A stretch of 64,000 nucleotides of DNA from Diplocloster modestus (GCF_019042245.1 NZ_JAHQCX010000014.1:62001-126000); one strand, 5' to 3'. Shown: positions 34,302 to 43,030, numbered from the stretch's first letter. Numbers and translations: made by a program. The notes: generated by a model not told the origin, from the sequence alone.

Positions 34302-35835
34302 CCGATTCGCCTCCTAACATCAGCATACCAAGCTTCTCATCCGTCAGATTTTCGTCATTGACCACTTCTCCCGATATACGCCCTTCATACATAACAATAA
34401 TTCTGTCGGAAAGAGCCAAAATCTCATCAATATCCGCTGAAATAAGCAGCACTCCAAGGCCTTCACGCTTTGCCTGATCAATAAGCTTACGAATTCCCTC
34501 AATACTGCCGATATCGACACCACGCGTCGGCTGTGCCGCCAGCAGAAGCTTTTTCCCCGGAGCCCCCAGTTCACGGGCAACTACAATTTTCTGCGCATTT
34601 CCGCCAGAAAAACCCATGGCCAAATTACGTGGATCCCGTGGCCGGATATCAAAGCGTTCTATTCTTTCTTCCGAAACTTTCCTCATTTCTTTCTCAGAAA
34701 TGATGCCGTACTTTGAAAAAGGCGCATTTCCAATCTCCGCTGCCACCAGGTTATAGGTAACCGTATGCTCCTTATTCAAACCGCGGTCATTACGGTCTTC
34801 CGGAATATGGGCAAGTCCGCAGTCTCTGACGTAATGCGCAGCTTTATTGGAAATCACTTTATCACCCAGTATAATTTCGCCCTTCTCAACAGGCCTTAAG
34901 CCTGCAATCGCTTCTCCCAGTTCACTTTGCCCATTTCCATCAATACCGGCAACACCGAGAACTTCTCCCGCCCGAACCACAAAAGAAATATCTCTGTTTT
35001 TGGATAACTCCCGCTCGGAAGGAACATAGACATTCTTTACCTGTAAAACCGGCTCGCCCATTTCAACCATAGAACGTTTTCCATCAAGAAACACCTCGCG
35101 CCCAACCATCATTTTTGCAAGTTCTGGAATCGTTGTGTCAGACTTATCGACTGTAGCAACATATCTGCCCCCGCGCATAACACTGATGCGGTCACTGATA
35201 GCCATAACCTCTTTGAGCTTATGAGAAATGAATACAATCGTTACCCCATCTTTTCTCATAATATCCAAAATTTCAAACAATTTGTCAGTTTCCTGCGGAG
35301 TAAGAACAGCGGTGGGCTCATCGAGAATCAGTACATCCGCCCCGCGGTAAAGAGCCTTGATAATTTCAACTCTCTGCATTTCACCAACCGATATATTTAA
35401 TACTTTTCTATCCAGATGAACATTCATCTGGTAGTTTTCTATATAATGATTGATTTTTTTTCGGGCTGCGGTAAAATCCAACGCCATCTTAGAGTTTCCT
35501 TTTGTAGGTTCCACGCCAAGAATAATATTCTCAAGGACTGTCATTTCCTTCACAAGCATAAATTCCTGATGGACCATTCCAATGCCGTGTTGAATGGCAC
35601 TATGTGTATTATATTTACTTAAATCAACTTTCTCACCGTTTAAAAAGATTTCACCCTGATCGATCGGATACATCCCGTACAGAATTTTCATCATTGTGGA
35701 TTTTCCTGCACCGTTTTCCCCTATAAGAGAATGAATCTCCCCCTTGAATAAATCGAACCTGGCTCCATCTACAGCTTTCACAAAAGGAAACTGTTTGTGA
35801 ATATTTTTCATTTCAACAGTTTTTTGCTGTTGCAT
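34282..35835 (-). CDS. ABC transporter ATPase with two ATP-binding domains (NupO/YufO type)
   Basis: A 517-aa double ATPase. The first domain has Walker A GENGAGKST, signature SVGEMQRVEIIKAL and Walker B LILDEPTAVLTP. The second has a degenerate Walker A (GIDGNGQSE), signature FSGGNAQKIVVAREL and a QPTRGVD replacing the usual Walker B end. This asymmetry is normal for the sugar/nucleoside (CUT2-like) class. GGGAGAAAGGG precedes the ATG. It overlaps the downstream permease gene by 20 bp. Confidence 0.94.
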   Translation of the reverse strand: MQQQKTVEMKNIHKQFPFVKAVDGARFDLFKGEIHSLIGENGAGKSTMMKILYGMYPIDQGEIFLNGEKVDLSKYNTHSAIQHGIGMVHQEFMLVKEMTVLENIILGVEPTKGNSKMALDFTAARKKINHYIENYQMNVHLDRKVLNISVGEMQRVEIIKALYRGADVLILDEPTAVLTPQETDKLFEILDIMRKDGVTIVFISHKLKEVMAISDRISVMRGGRYVATVDKSDTTIPELAKMMVGREVFLDGKRSMVEMGEPVLQVKNVYVPSERELSKNRDISFVVRAGEVLGVAGIDGNGQSELGEAIAGLRPVEKGEIILGDKVISNKAAHYVRDCGLAHIPEDRNDRGLNKEHTVTYNLVAAEIGNAPFSKYGIISEKEMRKVSEERIERFDIRPRDPRNLAMGFSGGNAQKIVVARELGAPGKKLLLAAQPTRGVDIGSIEGIRKLIDQAKREGLGVLLISADIDEILALSDRIIVMYEGRISGEVVNDENLTDEKLGMLMLGGESDAKSEV

Positions 35836-35915
35836 GCCTTTTCCCTTTCTCCCTGCAGGCTATGTATTTAGATTGAACGGCTCAAAGCCGCCATTCGTCC
35901 GCCAAGTATAAAATA

Positions 35916-35948
35916 CCTGCAGTCAGGCTCATAAAGCCTGGCCGCAGG
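35916..35948 (-). terminator. Intercistronic stem-loop after cluster B binding-protein gene
   Basis: CCTGCGG...AGGCT pairs with AGCCT...CTGCAGG with an internal bulge, followed on the minus strand by TATTTTATA. It lies 48 bp after the binding-protein stop and is probably a partial terminator that lowers expression of the ATPase and permeases. Confidence 0.6.
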
Positions 35949-35996
35949 TTTCATGCAAACCCCCTAAGCGATAGCAACTAACCAGACTTCATTGAC

Positions 35997-37160
35997 TTAT
36001 TCCTCACCTCTGGCGGCAGGAATATATGGAACCTCTATCTCACCAGCACGAAGGTCATCACGAATCCCAATAACCTGATTGTAATAATCGTCAATTACAT
36101 CCATCTGTAAATACTCTTTTATGGTGGCCATATCTGTGATATCAAGAGCGCCGGAGGCACAGTCCATAAGAATAAAGCCCGGTTTCCAGGTACCTTCAAT
36201 AAACTCTTTACCAAATTTATAAGAGGTAACATCACCGCACTTCAAACCGGAAGTGATAATGGTTCCTTCATAATCAGCATCCTTGTTCGTATCAAGGCCA
36301 AAAGAATATATGTCAGCTTCGTCACAAGCTTCAAAAACACCTACGACTGCAGAAGAGATACAGCCCAGAATACAGTCAGCGCCCTGAGAAATCATACCTT
36401 TTGTCATCTCTTTAGCAAGCAGTGGATCGGTATAGGAACCGGTCCAGGACTGGAGAACGGTAACATCAGGACAGGTAAATTTTGCACCAGCTTCAAAACC
36501 AGTGAAATAATCCAGGGTTGTGGGAGCCTCCATACCGGAAATGTAACCTACAACATGCTCCTCGTTGATGCCGGGGATATCTGTATTCTGTGTAAACAAA
36601 CCCGCCAGACAGCCTAAAAGGAATGAGACCTCATTACAGGTATAAACATCAGAGGCAAATTGCGGATTATCTTCTACAGGAAATTCATTTGCCACATAAT
36701 AGACATCTGGAAAACGCTCAGCAACGCTTAAAAGAATTTCACCGCAGGAGGAAGCATTCACAATAACCAAATCCGCCCACTCGGAAGCTGCAATAATATT
36801 GGGTTCCCAGTCTGTTGTTCCATTGGGTGATTCATAAATTTTAATCTCTACATCCGGATAGTCATCCTTCAGCTTATTTAACCCTGCCCATGTAGTGTCT
36901 GTAAGCGCTTTATCTCCCAATACACCAGTGGAAACAAACCCAATCTTAACATCGGCTCCGGTAGTCGTGGGAGCCTCAGGAGCATTCGCTTCCAGCCCAT
37001 CCACAGCCTCCATACCGGAAGTAATACCTTGTGAACCAGTTTTCCCATCCATCGCCGTAGTTCCGGCATCAACAGGTGTCTTTTCAGAAGTTCCACAGGA
37101 TGTCAATAAACCAACCACCATTACAGCTACAAGCAATACACTTAATACTCTTTTTTTCAT
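35997..37160 (-). CDS. BMP family substrate-binding lipoprotein, cluster B
   Basis: A 387-aa lipoprotein of the BMP (basic membrane protein/PnrA-like) class. The signal peptide MKKRVLSVLLVAVMVVGL precedes lipobox LTSC (Cys22), then a Gly/Thr/Ala-rich linker to about residue 75. The mature domain starts DVKIGFVSTGVLGDKALTDT and includes the AEWADLVIVNASS-type ligand strand. Start at 37160 was chosen for its AGGAGGGG site. BMP proteins usually bind nucleosides, but linkage to ATC-hydrolase and desulfidase genes suggests another ligand. Element copy B lies directly upstream. Confidence 0.92.
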   Translation of the reverse strand: MKKRVLSVLLVAVMVVGLLTSCGTSEKTPVDAGTTAMDGKTGSQGITSGMEAVDGLEANAPEAPTTTGADVKIGFVSTGVLGDKALTDTTWAGLNKLKDDYPDVEIKIYESPNGTTDWEPNIIAASEWADLVIVNASSCGEILLSVAERFPDVYYVANEFPVEDNPQFASDVYTCNEVSFLLGCLAGLFTQNTDIPGINEEHVVGYISGMEAPTTLDYFTGFEAGAKFTCPDVTVLQSWTGSYTDPLLAKEMTKGMISQGADCILGCISSAVVGVFEACDEADIYSFGLDTNKDADYEGTIITSGLKCGDVTSYKFGKEFIEGTWKPGFILMDCASGALDITDMATIKEYLQMDVIDDYYNQVIGIRDDLRAGEIEVPYIPAARGEE

Positions 37161-37200
37161 TTTGCCCCTCCTTCTCCATTTAAGATATTTTTTTATCGCT

Positions 37201-37288
37201 ATGAGCACTTAATGCCCGTATTTCTGGGCATTTACGTGCGATGCATGAAAAATAGTCAGCGAGGTTTTTTCGAGCGCTACTATTTTTT
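37201..37288. repeat. Two-hairpin dispersed element, copy B
   Basis: The first hairpin has outer arms GCAC/GTGC (37205-37208, 37236-37239) with inner TGCCC/GGGCA. The second has GAAAAATAG (37247-37255) and CTATTTTTT (37280-37288). The layout and flanking bases match copy A at 26067-26153, including ATGAGCACTT and GATG-ATGAAAAATAGTC, while the inner stems differ but still pair. It is in the gap between the cluster B aldo/keto reductase and binding-protein genes. Confidence 0.7.
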
Positions 37289-37290
37289 AT

Positions 37291-37323
37291 TTAAGGAGAC
37301 ACCGATTTGATTCGTGTCTCCTT
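37291..37323. other. Perfect 11-bp stem-loop after the cluster B reductase gene
   Basis: TAAGGAGACAC pairs exactly with GTGTCTCCTTA across an 11-base loop. On the transcribed minus strand the 3' side is A-rich rather than U-rich, so it is not a standard terminator. Together with copy B it gives three consecutive stems between two operon genes. Confidence 0.6.
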
Positions 37324-37357
37324 AATACCTCGTCAACCTATCACGTTAACCGTGCAA

Positions 37358-38281
37358 TCAATATACTGTTGCATTGAGTTCAGCGATTTCTTCCTCTGTA
37401 AGCTTAACAGAAGCGGCTGCAATGTTTGCTTCCACCTGCTCAGGAGACTTAGCGCCAACCAGCGCGCAGGAAACAAACGGATTGCTGAGAGTCCAGCTAA
37501 TTGCAACCTGAGACATGGGCAGACCACGTCCGTCAGCAACCTTTTTAAGAACCGCAAGTAATTTCTCGGTCTTCGCCCAGTTTTCTTCCCGGAACTCATG
37601 ATAGAACATAGGCCGGCGTTCTTCCGCACTCTCGACAACTCTGGGCTTGTCATACTTACCGGAAAGCAATCCACCTGCAAGCGCGCCATATACTTCAACA
37701 CCCAGCCCGGCATTCGCTGCAACAGGAATAATATCTCTTCCAGCATCTTTTCTTGTGAGAGAGTAAATTGTCTGAACAGACACAGCACCCGCATCAGCAG
37801 CATTCAGCACTTCCTGGGCATTGTGGTTGCAAACACCCCACTCCCGAATCAATCCTTCTTCTTTGAACTTATTCATGGTAGCATAAGCAACTTCCATAGA
37901 GCTGTTATAATCCGGGCAATGAATCTGATACAGGTCTATGTAATCTGTATCAAGGCGGCGAAGGCTCTCTTCCAACTGCAGTCTCATGCTTACAGGTGTC
38001 AAAAGCTTGTAAGAACCGCCTTCATACTTGATATTGCCGCACTTTGTGGCGAGAATAACCTTGTCTCTGATTCCCTTAAGGGCTTTACCAAGAACCTCCT
38101 CAGAGTTTCCATAGTTCGGAGCTGTGTCAAGCAAATTGATGCCTCCGTCAACCGCTGCATGTACAGTATCAACAACGGTATCCATATCCACCTTACCATA
38201 GAAATCACTGCCAAGTCCCCAGCATCCCAGAACCATACGCGAAACCTCAAAGCTGCTTTTACCAAATTTTACATATTCCAT
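37358..38281 (-). CDS. Aldo/keto reductase, cluster B
   Basis: A 307-aa aldo/keto reductase. Catalytic Asp and Tyr are in INLLDTAPNYG (about 48-58), Lys in LATKCGN and His in YQIHCPD. The C-terminal SCALVGAKSPEQVEANI segment binds the cofactor phosphate. It belongs to a different subgroup from the cluster A reductase (the two share only family motifs). TTAGGAGG precedes the ATG. It follows the ATC-hydrolase-family gene by 79 bp and precedes the transporter genes. Substrate unknown. Confidence 0.9.
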   Translation of the reverse strand: MEYVKFGKSSFEVSRMVLGCWGLGSDFYGKVDMDTVVDTVHAAVDGGINLLDTAPNYGNSEEVLGKALKGIRDKVILATKCGNIKYEGGSYKLLTPVSMRLQLEESLRRLDTDYIDLYQIHCPDYNSSMEVAYATMNKFKEEGLIREWGVCNHNAQEVLNAADAGAVSVQTIYSLTRKDAGRDIIPVAANAGLGVEVYGALAGGLLSGKYDKPRVVESAEERRPMFYHEFREENWAKTEKLLAVLKKVADGRGLPMSQVAISWTLSNPFVSCALVGAKSPEQVEANIAAASVKLTEEEIAELNATVY

Positions 38282-38360
38282 ATTCTTAGATCCTCCTAAT
38301 AAAATTAAAAATAGAATTTAATTTTTTGACCATTACTCATTTTAACAGAATGCCTCTCCA

Positions 38361-38852
38361 TTATTTATGAAAATGGAGTTTACAGGTGGCGCAGCCTTTT
38401 GCAATTGTATCGGTAAGTTCAAGCTTGTACCCCATAGATTCGGCAATACCCCTGTCGCCATCCATTGCCATATCGCAAAGAAGCGCGCAGGTTTCATCAT
38501 CATATCCCATCTTCTGCCATGCGGCGAGAAGAGGACAATAATGAAACTCTGCATAGACGTCGTCTTCCGTACTGGACGTTTCGATTTCGAACGTTGCCTT
38601 TCCGGTATCATTAAAAAAGACTTTGTCAAAATTAGTTAAATCAGAAATATCCCCGGTCTTCTCCTTCCATCCAAGGCCATGAATGTTACCTGTACGCTTA
38701 ATCGCTTTTCTTGTAATAGTTTCAGCATCAGCACCGGCTTTTTTAGCCTCTTCATAAGTTAGAGCCATCCAGGTTGCGCGATGCTCTGCCTGGCTTCTGT
38801 TAATGTTGGCTTTTTCATTGTCTGTTTTTGATGCTACGTTTTTAATTGCCAC
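38361..38852 (-). CDS. L-2-amino-thiazoline-4-carboxylate hydrolase family protein, cluster B
   Basis: A 163-aa homologue of the cluster A ATC_hyd protein. The shared pattern is FHYCPLLAAWQKMG (Cys106), LCDMAMDGDRG (Cys126-Asp127, Asp133) and KGCATCKLHFHK (Cys154, Cys157). The start is GTG at 38852, supported by AAAGGAGGT; an upstream in-frame codon has no such site. It is the first gene of cluster B, behind a consensus promoter. Overall identity to the cluster A protein looks low outside these motifs, so the two may have different substrates. Confidence 0.78.
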   Translation of the reverse strand: MAIKNVASKTDNEKANINRSQAEHRATWMALTYEEAKKAGADAETITRKAIKRTGNIHGLGWKEKTGDISDLTNFDKVFFNDTGKATFEIETSSTEDDVYAEFHYCPLLAAWQKMGYDDETCALLCDMAMDGDRGIAESMGYKLELTDTIAKGCATCKLHFHK

Positions 38853-38944
38853 TAGTTTACCTCCTTTGTTTTTGTAAGCTTGTTGAAAATGAAATGTTTG
38901 CACGTTGTACTAACCCTGAGTAATGCTCAAATCATTATAGTAGG

Positions 38945-38973
38945 ATTATAAATATTATTAGTAATATTGTCAA
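38945..38973 (-). promoter_or_regulatory. Consensus sigma-A promoter with palindrome in the spacer, cluster B
   Basis: On the minus strand, TTGACA (38973-38968), 17 bp, TATAAT (38950-38945), both perfect. The spacer is AATATTATTAGTAATATT (38951-38968), an 18-bp palindrome with only two mismatched positions, a good candidate operator for the adjacent GntR protein. Transcription would start near 38938, giving a leader of about 85 nt. Nothing else is recognised in the 334-bp gap apart from the terminator at 39103-39138. Confidence 0.85.
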
Positions 38974-39102
38974 TAAGCTTATTAGATAAAAAGGGACTGC
39001 ACTTTTTGTCTAAATCTTACAGAACAAATGTATAACTTTCTATATATTGTACGTTCTGCACAATCTTTTCAAAAAAGAACATCTGCCTTTGCGATATCAA
39101 AA

Positions 39103-39138
39103 AACCCGGAAAGCGACATTACTGCCACTTTCCGGGTT
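39103..39138 (-). terminator. Terminator of the gntR-like gene
   Basis: AACCCGGAAAG pairs perfectly with CTTTCCGGGTT across 14 bases; on the minus strand the stem is followed by GGGTTTTTTGATA. It lies 48 bp after the gntR-like stop codon and insulates that gene from cluster B. Confidence 0.88.
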
Positions 39139-39186
39139 CTCTTTTTTATCAATTTTTTATCTTATTCTGCATGCATTCTCAGAACT

Positions 39187-39816
39187 CTAATCTGTAATAT
39201 AAACCGAGATATCTTCAATATCCTTGCATAACATCTCGGTCGCAGCATCATAATCGCCTTTCTGCAAATGATACTCAATCGCATTATGATAATCCTCTTT
39301 CCAATTCAGGCTGATGTCTTTGGAGGGCCAGTACAATTGTGCATAGGCACGATAAAGAACACTCAAAGACTTTTCCAGAACTTCCTGAACAAACTCGTTA
39401 TTTGAAAAGGAATACAGCATTGAATGAAAGTCAATATTGGTACGCCAGGCCTCATAACGTGTTTTCGGCCACCCGGCATTGGCTTCACGATTAAAATCCA
39501 CAATCCTCTTTAACATCAGATCAGAGCAATTCCTGCAATTTACACGAAACGCCTCCACTTCCAGAAGTTTCCGAAACTGCGTAATTTCTCTCACCCTTCT
39601 TTCTGTAATGCGTACAATCTCATAGCCATAACGCGGTATGCTCCGCAAAACCTGTTCATTACAAAGTTCAATCAGAGCATCACGCACCGGCGATTTGCTG
39701 ACATTGTATTTCTCCACAAGTTCCTTCTCATTAAAAACATGATCAAGGGGATAGACCCCATTGATAATATCGCATAGTACCCCATCATATACCATTTGTT
39801 TAATAGATGCTGCCAC
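39187..39816 (-). CDS. GntR family regulator (FCD type) of cluster B
   Basis: A 209-aa GntR/FadR-type regulator. The winged HTH covers residues about 10-75 (LDHVFNEKELVEKYNVSKSP, then VRDALIELCNEQVL). The FCD ligand domain follows, with candidate metal/ligand residues Arg in TQFRKLLEVEAFR and His in NIDFHSMLY. The GTG start has GGGGAGGA. It is separated from cluster B by a strong terminator and has its own promoter. Related AATATTA palindromes occur in both promoters, so it probably controls itself and cluster B. Confidence 0.92.
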   Translation of the reverse strand: MAASIKQMVYDGVLCDIINGVYPLDHVFNEKELVEKYNVSKSPVRDALIELCNEQVLRSIPRYGYEIVRITERRVREITQFRKLLEVEAFRVNCRNCSDLMLKRIVDFNREANAGWPKTRYEAWRTNIDFHSMLYSFSNNEFVQEVLEKSLSVLYRAYAQLYWPSKDISLNWKEDYHNAIEYHLQKGDYDAATEMLCKDIEDISVYITD

Positions 39817-39854
39817 TGTGTCCTCCCCAAATTAAATATTATCATTCGTTATTT

Positions 39855-39909
39855 TAATAATATTATTACAAATTTTATTTAATATTATCACTATACCATA
39901 ATTTGTCAA
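39855..39909 (-). promoter_or_regulatory. Promoter and operator of the gntR-like gene
   Basis: On the minus strand TTGACA (39909-39904), 16 bp, TAATAT (39887-39882). Just downstream is the perfect 14-bp palindrome TAATAATATTATTA (39855-39868), which resembles the palindrome in the cluster B promoter. The remaining gap up to 40161 holds no gene; it contains the perfect 18-bp palindrome CATGGTGCTAGCACCATG at 40124-40141, of unknown meaning and without a U-tract. Confidence 0.75.
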
Positions 39910-40161
39910 CCACCAAAGCATATATTTCTGACCTATATTTCTGACATCATCATACCCTTTCCTCATTCAAACTCCCTATAGGATTAACATTAATGTTAAA
40001 TATTTGGTGGTTTTTCATTTGTTTTCATGCTTGTATTATTCAAATTATACCGCTTATTTTTCGTTTTGAATAGAAAAGGTATCATACGGGTATTACAGAT
40101 ATAATATCTTGAGTGTCTTTCTGCATGGTGCTAGCACCATGAGTTTAGACTCCAAAAAAAG

Positions 40162-41223
40162 CTAACTCAATTGCTCTTCAATTTCAGCAATGCTTGGCAA
40201 TGATCCTTTAAAATCTGCCGGATATAATTGAGATAACTCATATTCAGAAATTCCTATTGGTTCATTGGATGATTCAAGCGCATACTGTGCCAAAACATTA
40301 TCCTTTTCTTTGCATATCAATAGCCCAATAGTAGGATTATCCTCTTCAGATTTAAGAATATGGTTGGTTGCAACTATATAGGTTCCCAGCTGGCCAATAT
40401 TACTTGAATCAAATTTATCCATCTTTACTTCAACGACAACATAACAGTGTAGCTTAATATTGTAGAAAAGTAAATCAATGAACTTCTCTGTATCACCAAT
40501 CACCAGCCGGTATTCTCTACCAGCAAAGGCAAAACCACTACCTAGCTCCAAAAGAAATTTAACAATATTATCTTCCAAAGCATCTTTCAACTCTTTTTCG
40601 TTATATCCTTCTGTCATAGTTAAAAAATCAAAATTATACGGATCTTTTGTGATTTCCTGTGCCAAGTCTCCCTGTGCTAATGGAAGCTGACTGTTAAAAT
40701 TGGTAATAGCTTTCCCTTGTCTTTCATATAAATCTGTACTTAACCAATTAAGTAGAACTGCACGAGACCAATTATTTTCAAGTACCTTGTTAACATAGAA
40801 AATAGCTTTGATTGGGTCACTTCCACATTTATCTATGATATATTTATGATGTCCCCATGGAATACGAAACAATTTGCCCTCAACTTGGGGAGAAATTTTT
40901 TCTAATTCACTTTCGGCCCCAACTTGGGGGTAAATTGACGAATACAATAAATAGAATCGTCTCATGTATCCAAGATTAGTCAGAGAAAAACTATTTTTAT
41001 CTGGCAATGCATCTTTTAAATCTTGACTTAGATTTTTCAAAATTCCAGTTCCCCATTTATTTTCTGTTTTCATTTCTACAATATCTTTCCCTAAAGACCA
41101 ATAAAACATAAGCATTTCCTGATTAACCTTAGTTGCCGCTTTTATTTACATATTTCGAAAACGAACACTTAAACCTTGTATCCATTTTGCGTAATCTTCA
41201 TCAATTTTTATTAGCTTACTCAT
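40162..41223 (-). pseudogene. YhcG-type PDDEXK nuclease (DUF1016), interrupted by a stop codon
   Basis: From the ATG at 41223 (GGAGGGAGGAG upstream) the frame reads MSKLIKIDEDYAKWIQGLSV, then reaches a TAA at codon 26 (41148-41146) and continues in the same frame IKAATKVNQEM through 317 further residues. The rest matches DUF1016 (YhcG): N-terminal WSLGKDIVEMK, then the C-terminal nuclease domain with DLLFYNIKLHCYVVVEVKMD and the final LGTYIVATNHILK. Homologues have Gln at the stop position, so one C-to-T change explains it. The downstream part could be translated from an internal ATG but would lack the first helix. Such proteins often accompany restriction systems; none is here. Confidence 0.8.
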
Positions 41224-41430
41224 AAACTCCTCCCTCCTTCATATTTATAAAATTGTATCATAGATGTTTAAAACTCAACAGTGTCAAATACGAATATATT
41301 AGAATTATTTACATACCAAAACACAATTATTTTATCTAAATACAGAAAAGCTAAACACCGTTTCACTTATTAGTCCATACCTATCGAGACATGATACCTT
41401 TCTGACCACCAACTCTGAAAGATTATAAAG

Positions 41431-41462
41431 ATGACAGACAATCCAAAAAGACTGCCTGTCAT
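41431..41462 (-). terminator. guaA terminator
   Basis: ATGACAG-GC-AGTC pairs with GATTGTCTGTCAT around TTTTTG; the minus strand continues CTTTATAATCTTT. It lies 26 bp beyond the guaA stop codon. Confidence 0.75.
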
Positions 41463-41488
41463 AACAAATAACATATATTACTTTTGTG

Positions 41489-43030
41489 TTACTCAAACTC
41501 AATCGTAGCCGGCGGCTTCCCCGTACAGTCATACAGCACCCGGTTCACATGCATAACCTCATTCACAATCCTGCTAGACACCTTCCCAATCACATCCCAA
41601 GGCAGCTCCGCCGCATCCGCCGTCATAAAATCCGTCGTATTCACCGCCCGCAATGCAATCGCATAGTCATAAGTCCTCTCATCCCCCATAACTCCAACCG
41701 ACCGCATATTCGTAAGCGCCGCAAAATACTGTCCAACCGTCTTATCCAGCCCGGCGTTGGCCATCTCCTCCCGGAAGATCGCATCCGCCTCCTGCAGAAT
41801 CTGTATCTTTTCCTCCGACACATCCCCGATAATCCGGATCGCCAGACCCGGCCCCGGGAACGGCTGACGGAACACCAGCTTCTCCGGGATCCCCAGCTCT
41901 AACCCGGCCCTCCTGACTTCATCCTTAAATAGATCCCGTAACGGTTCGATAATCTCCTTAAAATCCACATAATCCGGCAGCCCTCCAACATTATGGTGAG
42001 ACTTAATCACCGCCGAATCCCCCAGACCGCTCTCTATCACATCCGGGTAAATCGTCCCCTGCACCAGAAAATCCACTGCTCCGATCTTCTTCGCCTCTTC
42101 CTCAAACACCCGGATAAACTCTTCCCCAATAATCTTCCGTTTCCGCTCAGGCTCCGCTACCCCGGCTAACTTCACATAAAACCTCTGCTGTGCGTTCACC
42201 CGGATAAAGTTCAGATCGTAAGGCCCGTTCGGTCCGAACACCTCTTCCACTTCATCCCCTTCATCCTTACGAAGCAGACCGTGATCCACGAAAACACAGG
42301 TCAGCTGTTTTCCAACCGCCTTGGACAGCAGCACCGCCGCCACCGAAGAATCCACGCCGCCGGACAGGGCCAACAGCACTTTTCCATTCCCCACCTTCTC
42401 GCGTAACGCCCGGATCGTAGTCTCCACGAACGAATCCATCTTCCAGTCCCCGGCACAGCCGCAGACTTCGAACAGGAAATTCGCCAGCATTTTCATACCT
42501 TCCTGTGTATGCACCACTTCAGGATGGAACTGCACGGCATATAACCGTTGCGCCACATTTTCCACCGCCGCCACCGGACAGGACTCTGTAACCGCACAGA
42601 TCCGGAAACCATCCGCCGGTTTTTCTATATAATCCGTATGACTCATCCAGCAAATCGAACTTTTCAACACATTCCCAAATAATTTGGATGAGTTATCCAC
42701 ATTTACTTCCATTTTTCCATATTCCCGCACGGGAGCCTGGGCCACTTTTCCTCCCAGCTGATGCATCATCATCTGCGCTCCATAGCAGATTCCCAATATC
42801 GGGATCCCCAGTTTAAATATACCCGGATCGCACAGCGGAGAATTCTCCCCATAGACACTGTTCGGACCTCCGGTAAAAATAATTCCCTTCGGATTCATTT
42901 CCTTAATCTTGTCCAGGCTTAAACGGTAAGGATGAACCTCACAGTACACATGACACTCTCTCACCCGTCTTGCTATCAACTGGTTATACTGTCCGCCAAA
43001 ATCCAACACAATTACTAATTCTCTATCCAC
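41489..43030 (-). CDS. guaA: GMP synthase (glutamine-hydrolysing)
   Basis: A 513-aa GMP synthase that aminates XMP to GMP with glutamine and ATP in the cytoplasm. The class I amidotransferase domain has nucleophile Cys82 (LGICYGAQM) with partner His in QFHPEVVHT. The ATP-pyrophosphatase domain has the PP-loop ALSGGVDSS at about 229, and the C-terminal dimerisation domain ends [18 protein letters not shown]. The GTG start at 43030 has AGGAGG; an extension upstream is untranslated leader. Length and all motifs are normal. Stands as a single gene with its own promoter and terminator. Confidence 0.98.
   Translation of the reverse strand: MDRELVIVLDFGGQYNQLIARRVRECHVYCEVHPYRLSLDKIKEMNPKGIIFTGGPNSVYGENSPLCDPGIFKLGIPILGICYGAQMMMHQLGGKVAQAPVREYGKMEVNVDNSSKLFGNVLKSSICWMSHTDYIEKPADGFRICAVTESCPVAAVENVAQRLYAVQFHPEVVHTQEGMKMLANFLFEVCGCAGDWKMDSFVETTIRALREKVGNGKVLLALSGGVDSSVAAVLLSKAVGKQLTCVFVDHGLLRKDEGDEVEEVFGPNGPYDLNFIRVNAQQRFYVKLAGVAEPERKRKIIGEEFIRVFEEEAKKIGAVDFLVQGTIYPDVIESGLGDSAVIKSHHNVGGLPDYVDFKEIIEPLRDLFKDEVRRAGLELGIPEKLVFRQPFPGPGLAIRIIGDVSEEKIQILQEADAIFREEMANAGLDKTVGQYFAALTNMRSVGVMGDERTYDYAIALRAVNTTDFMTADAAELPWDVIGKVSSRIVNEVMHVNRVLYDCTGKPPATIEFE

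Noticed and set aside
37598-38299. 233-residue plus-strand open frame opposite the cluster B aldo/keto reductase
   Set aside because: Mirror of a conserved coding frame; no motif or start signal.
40124-40141. CATGGTGCTAGCACCATG palindrome as a terminator or attachment site
   Set aside because: No U-tract, no second copy in the window and no integrase nearby, so neither role can be supported.
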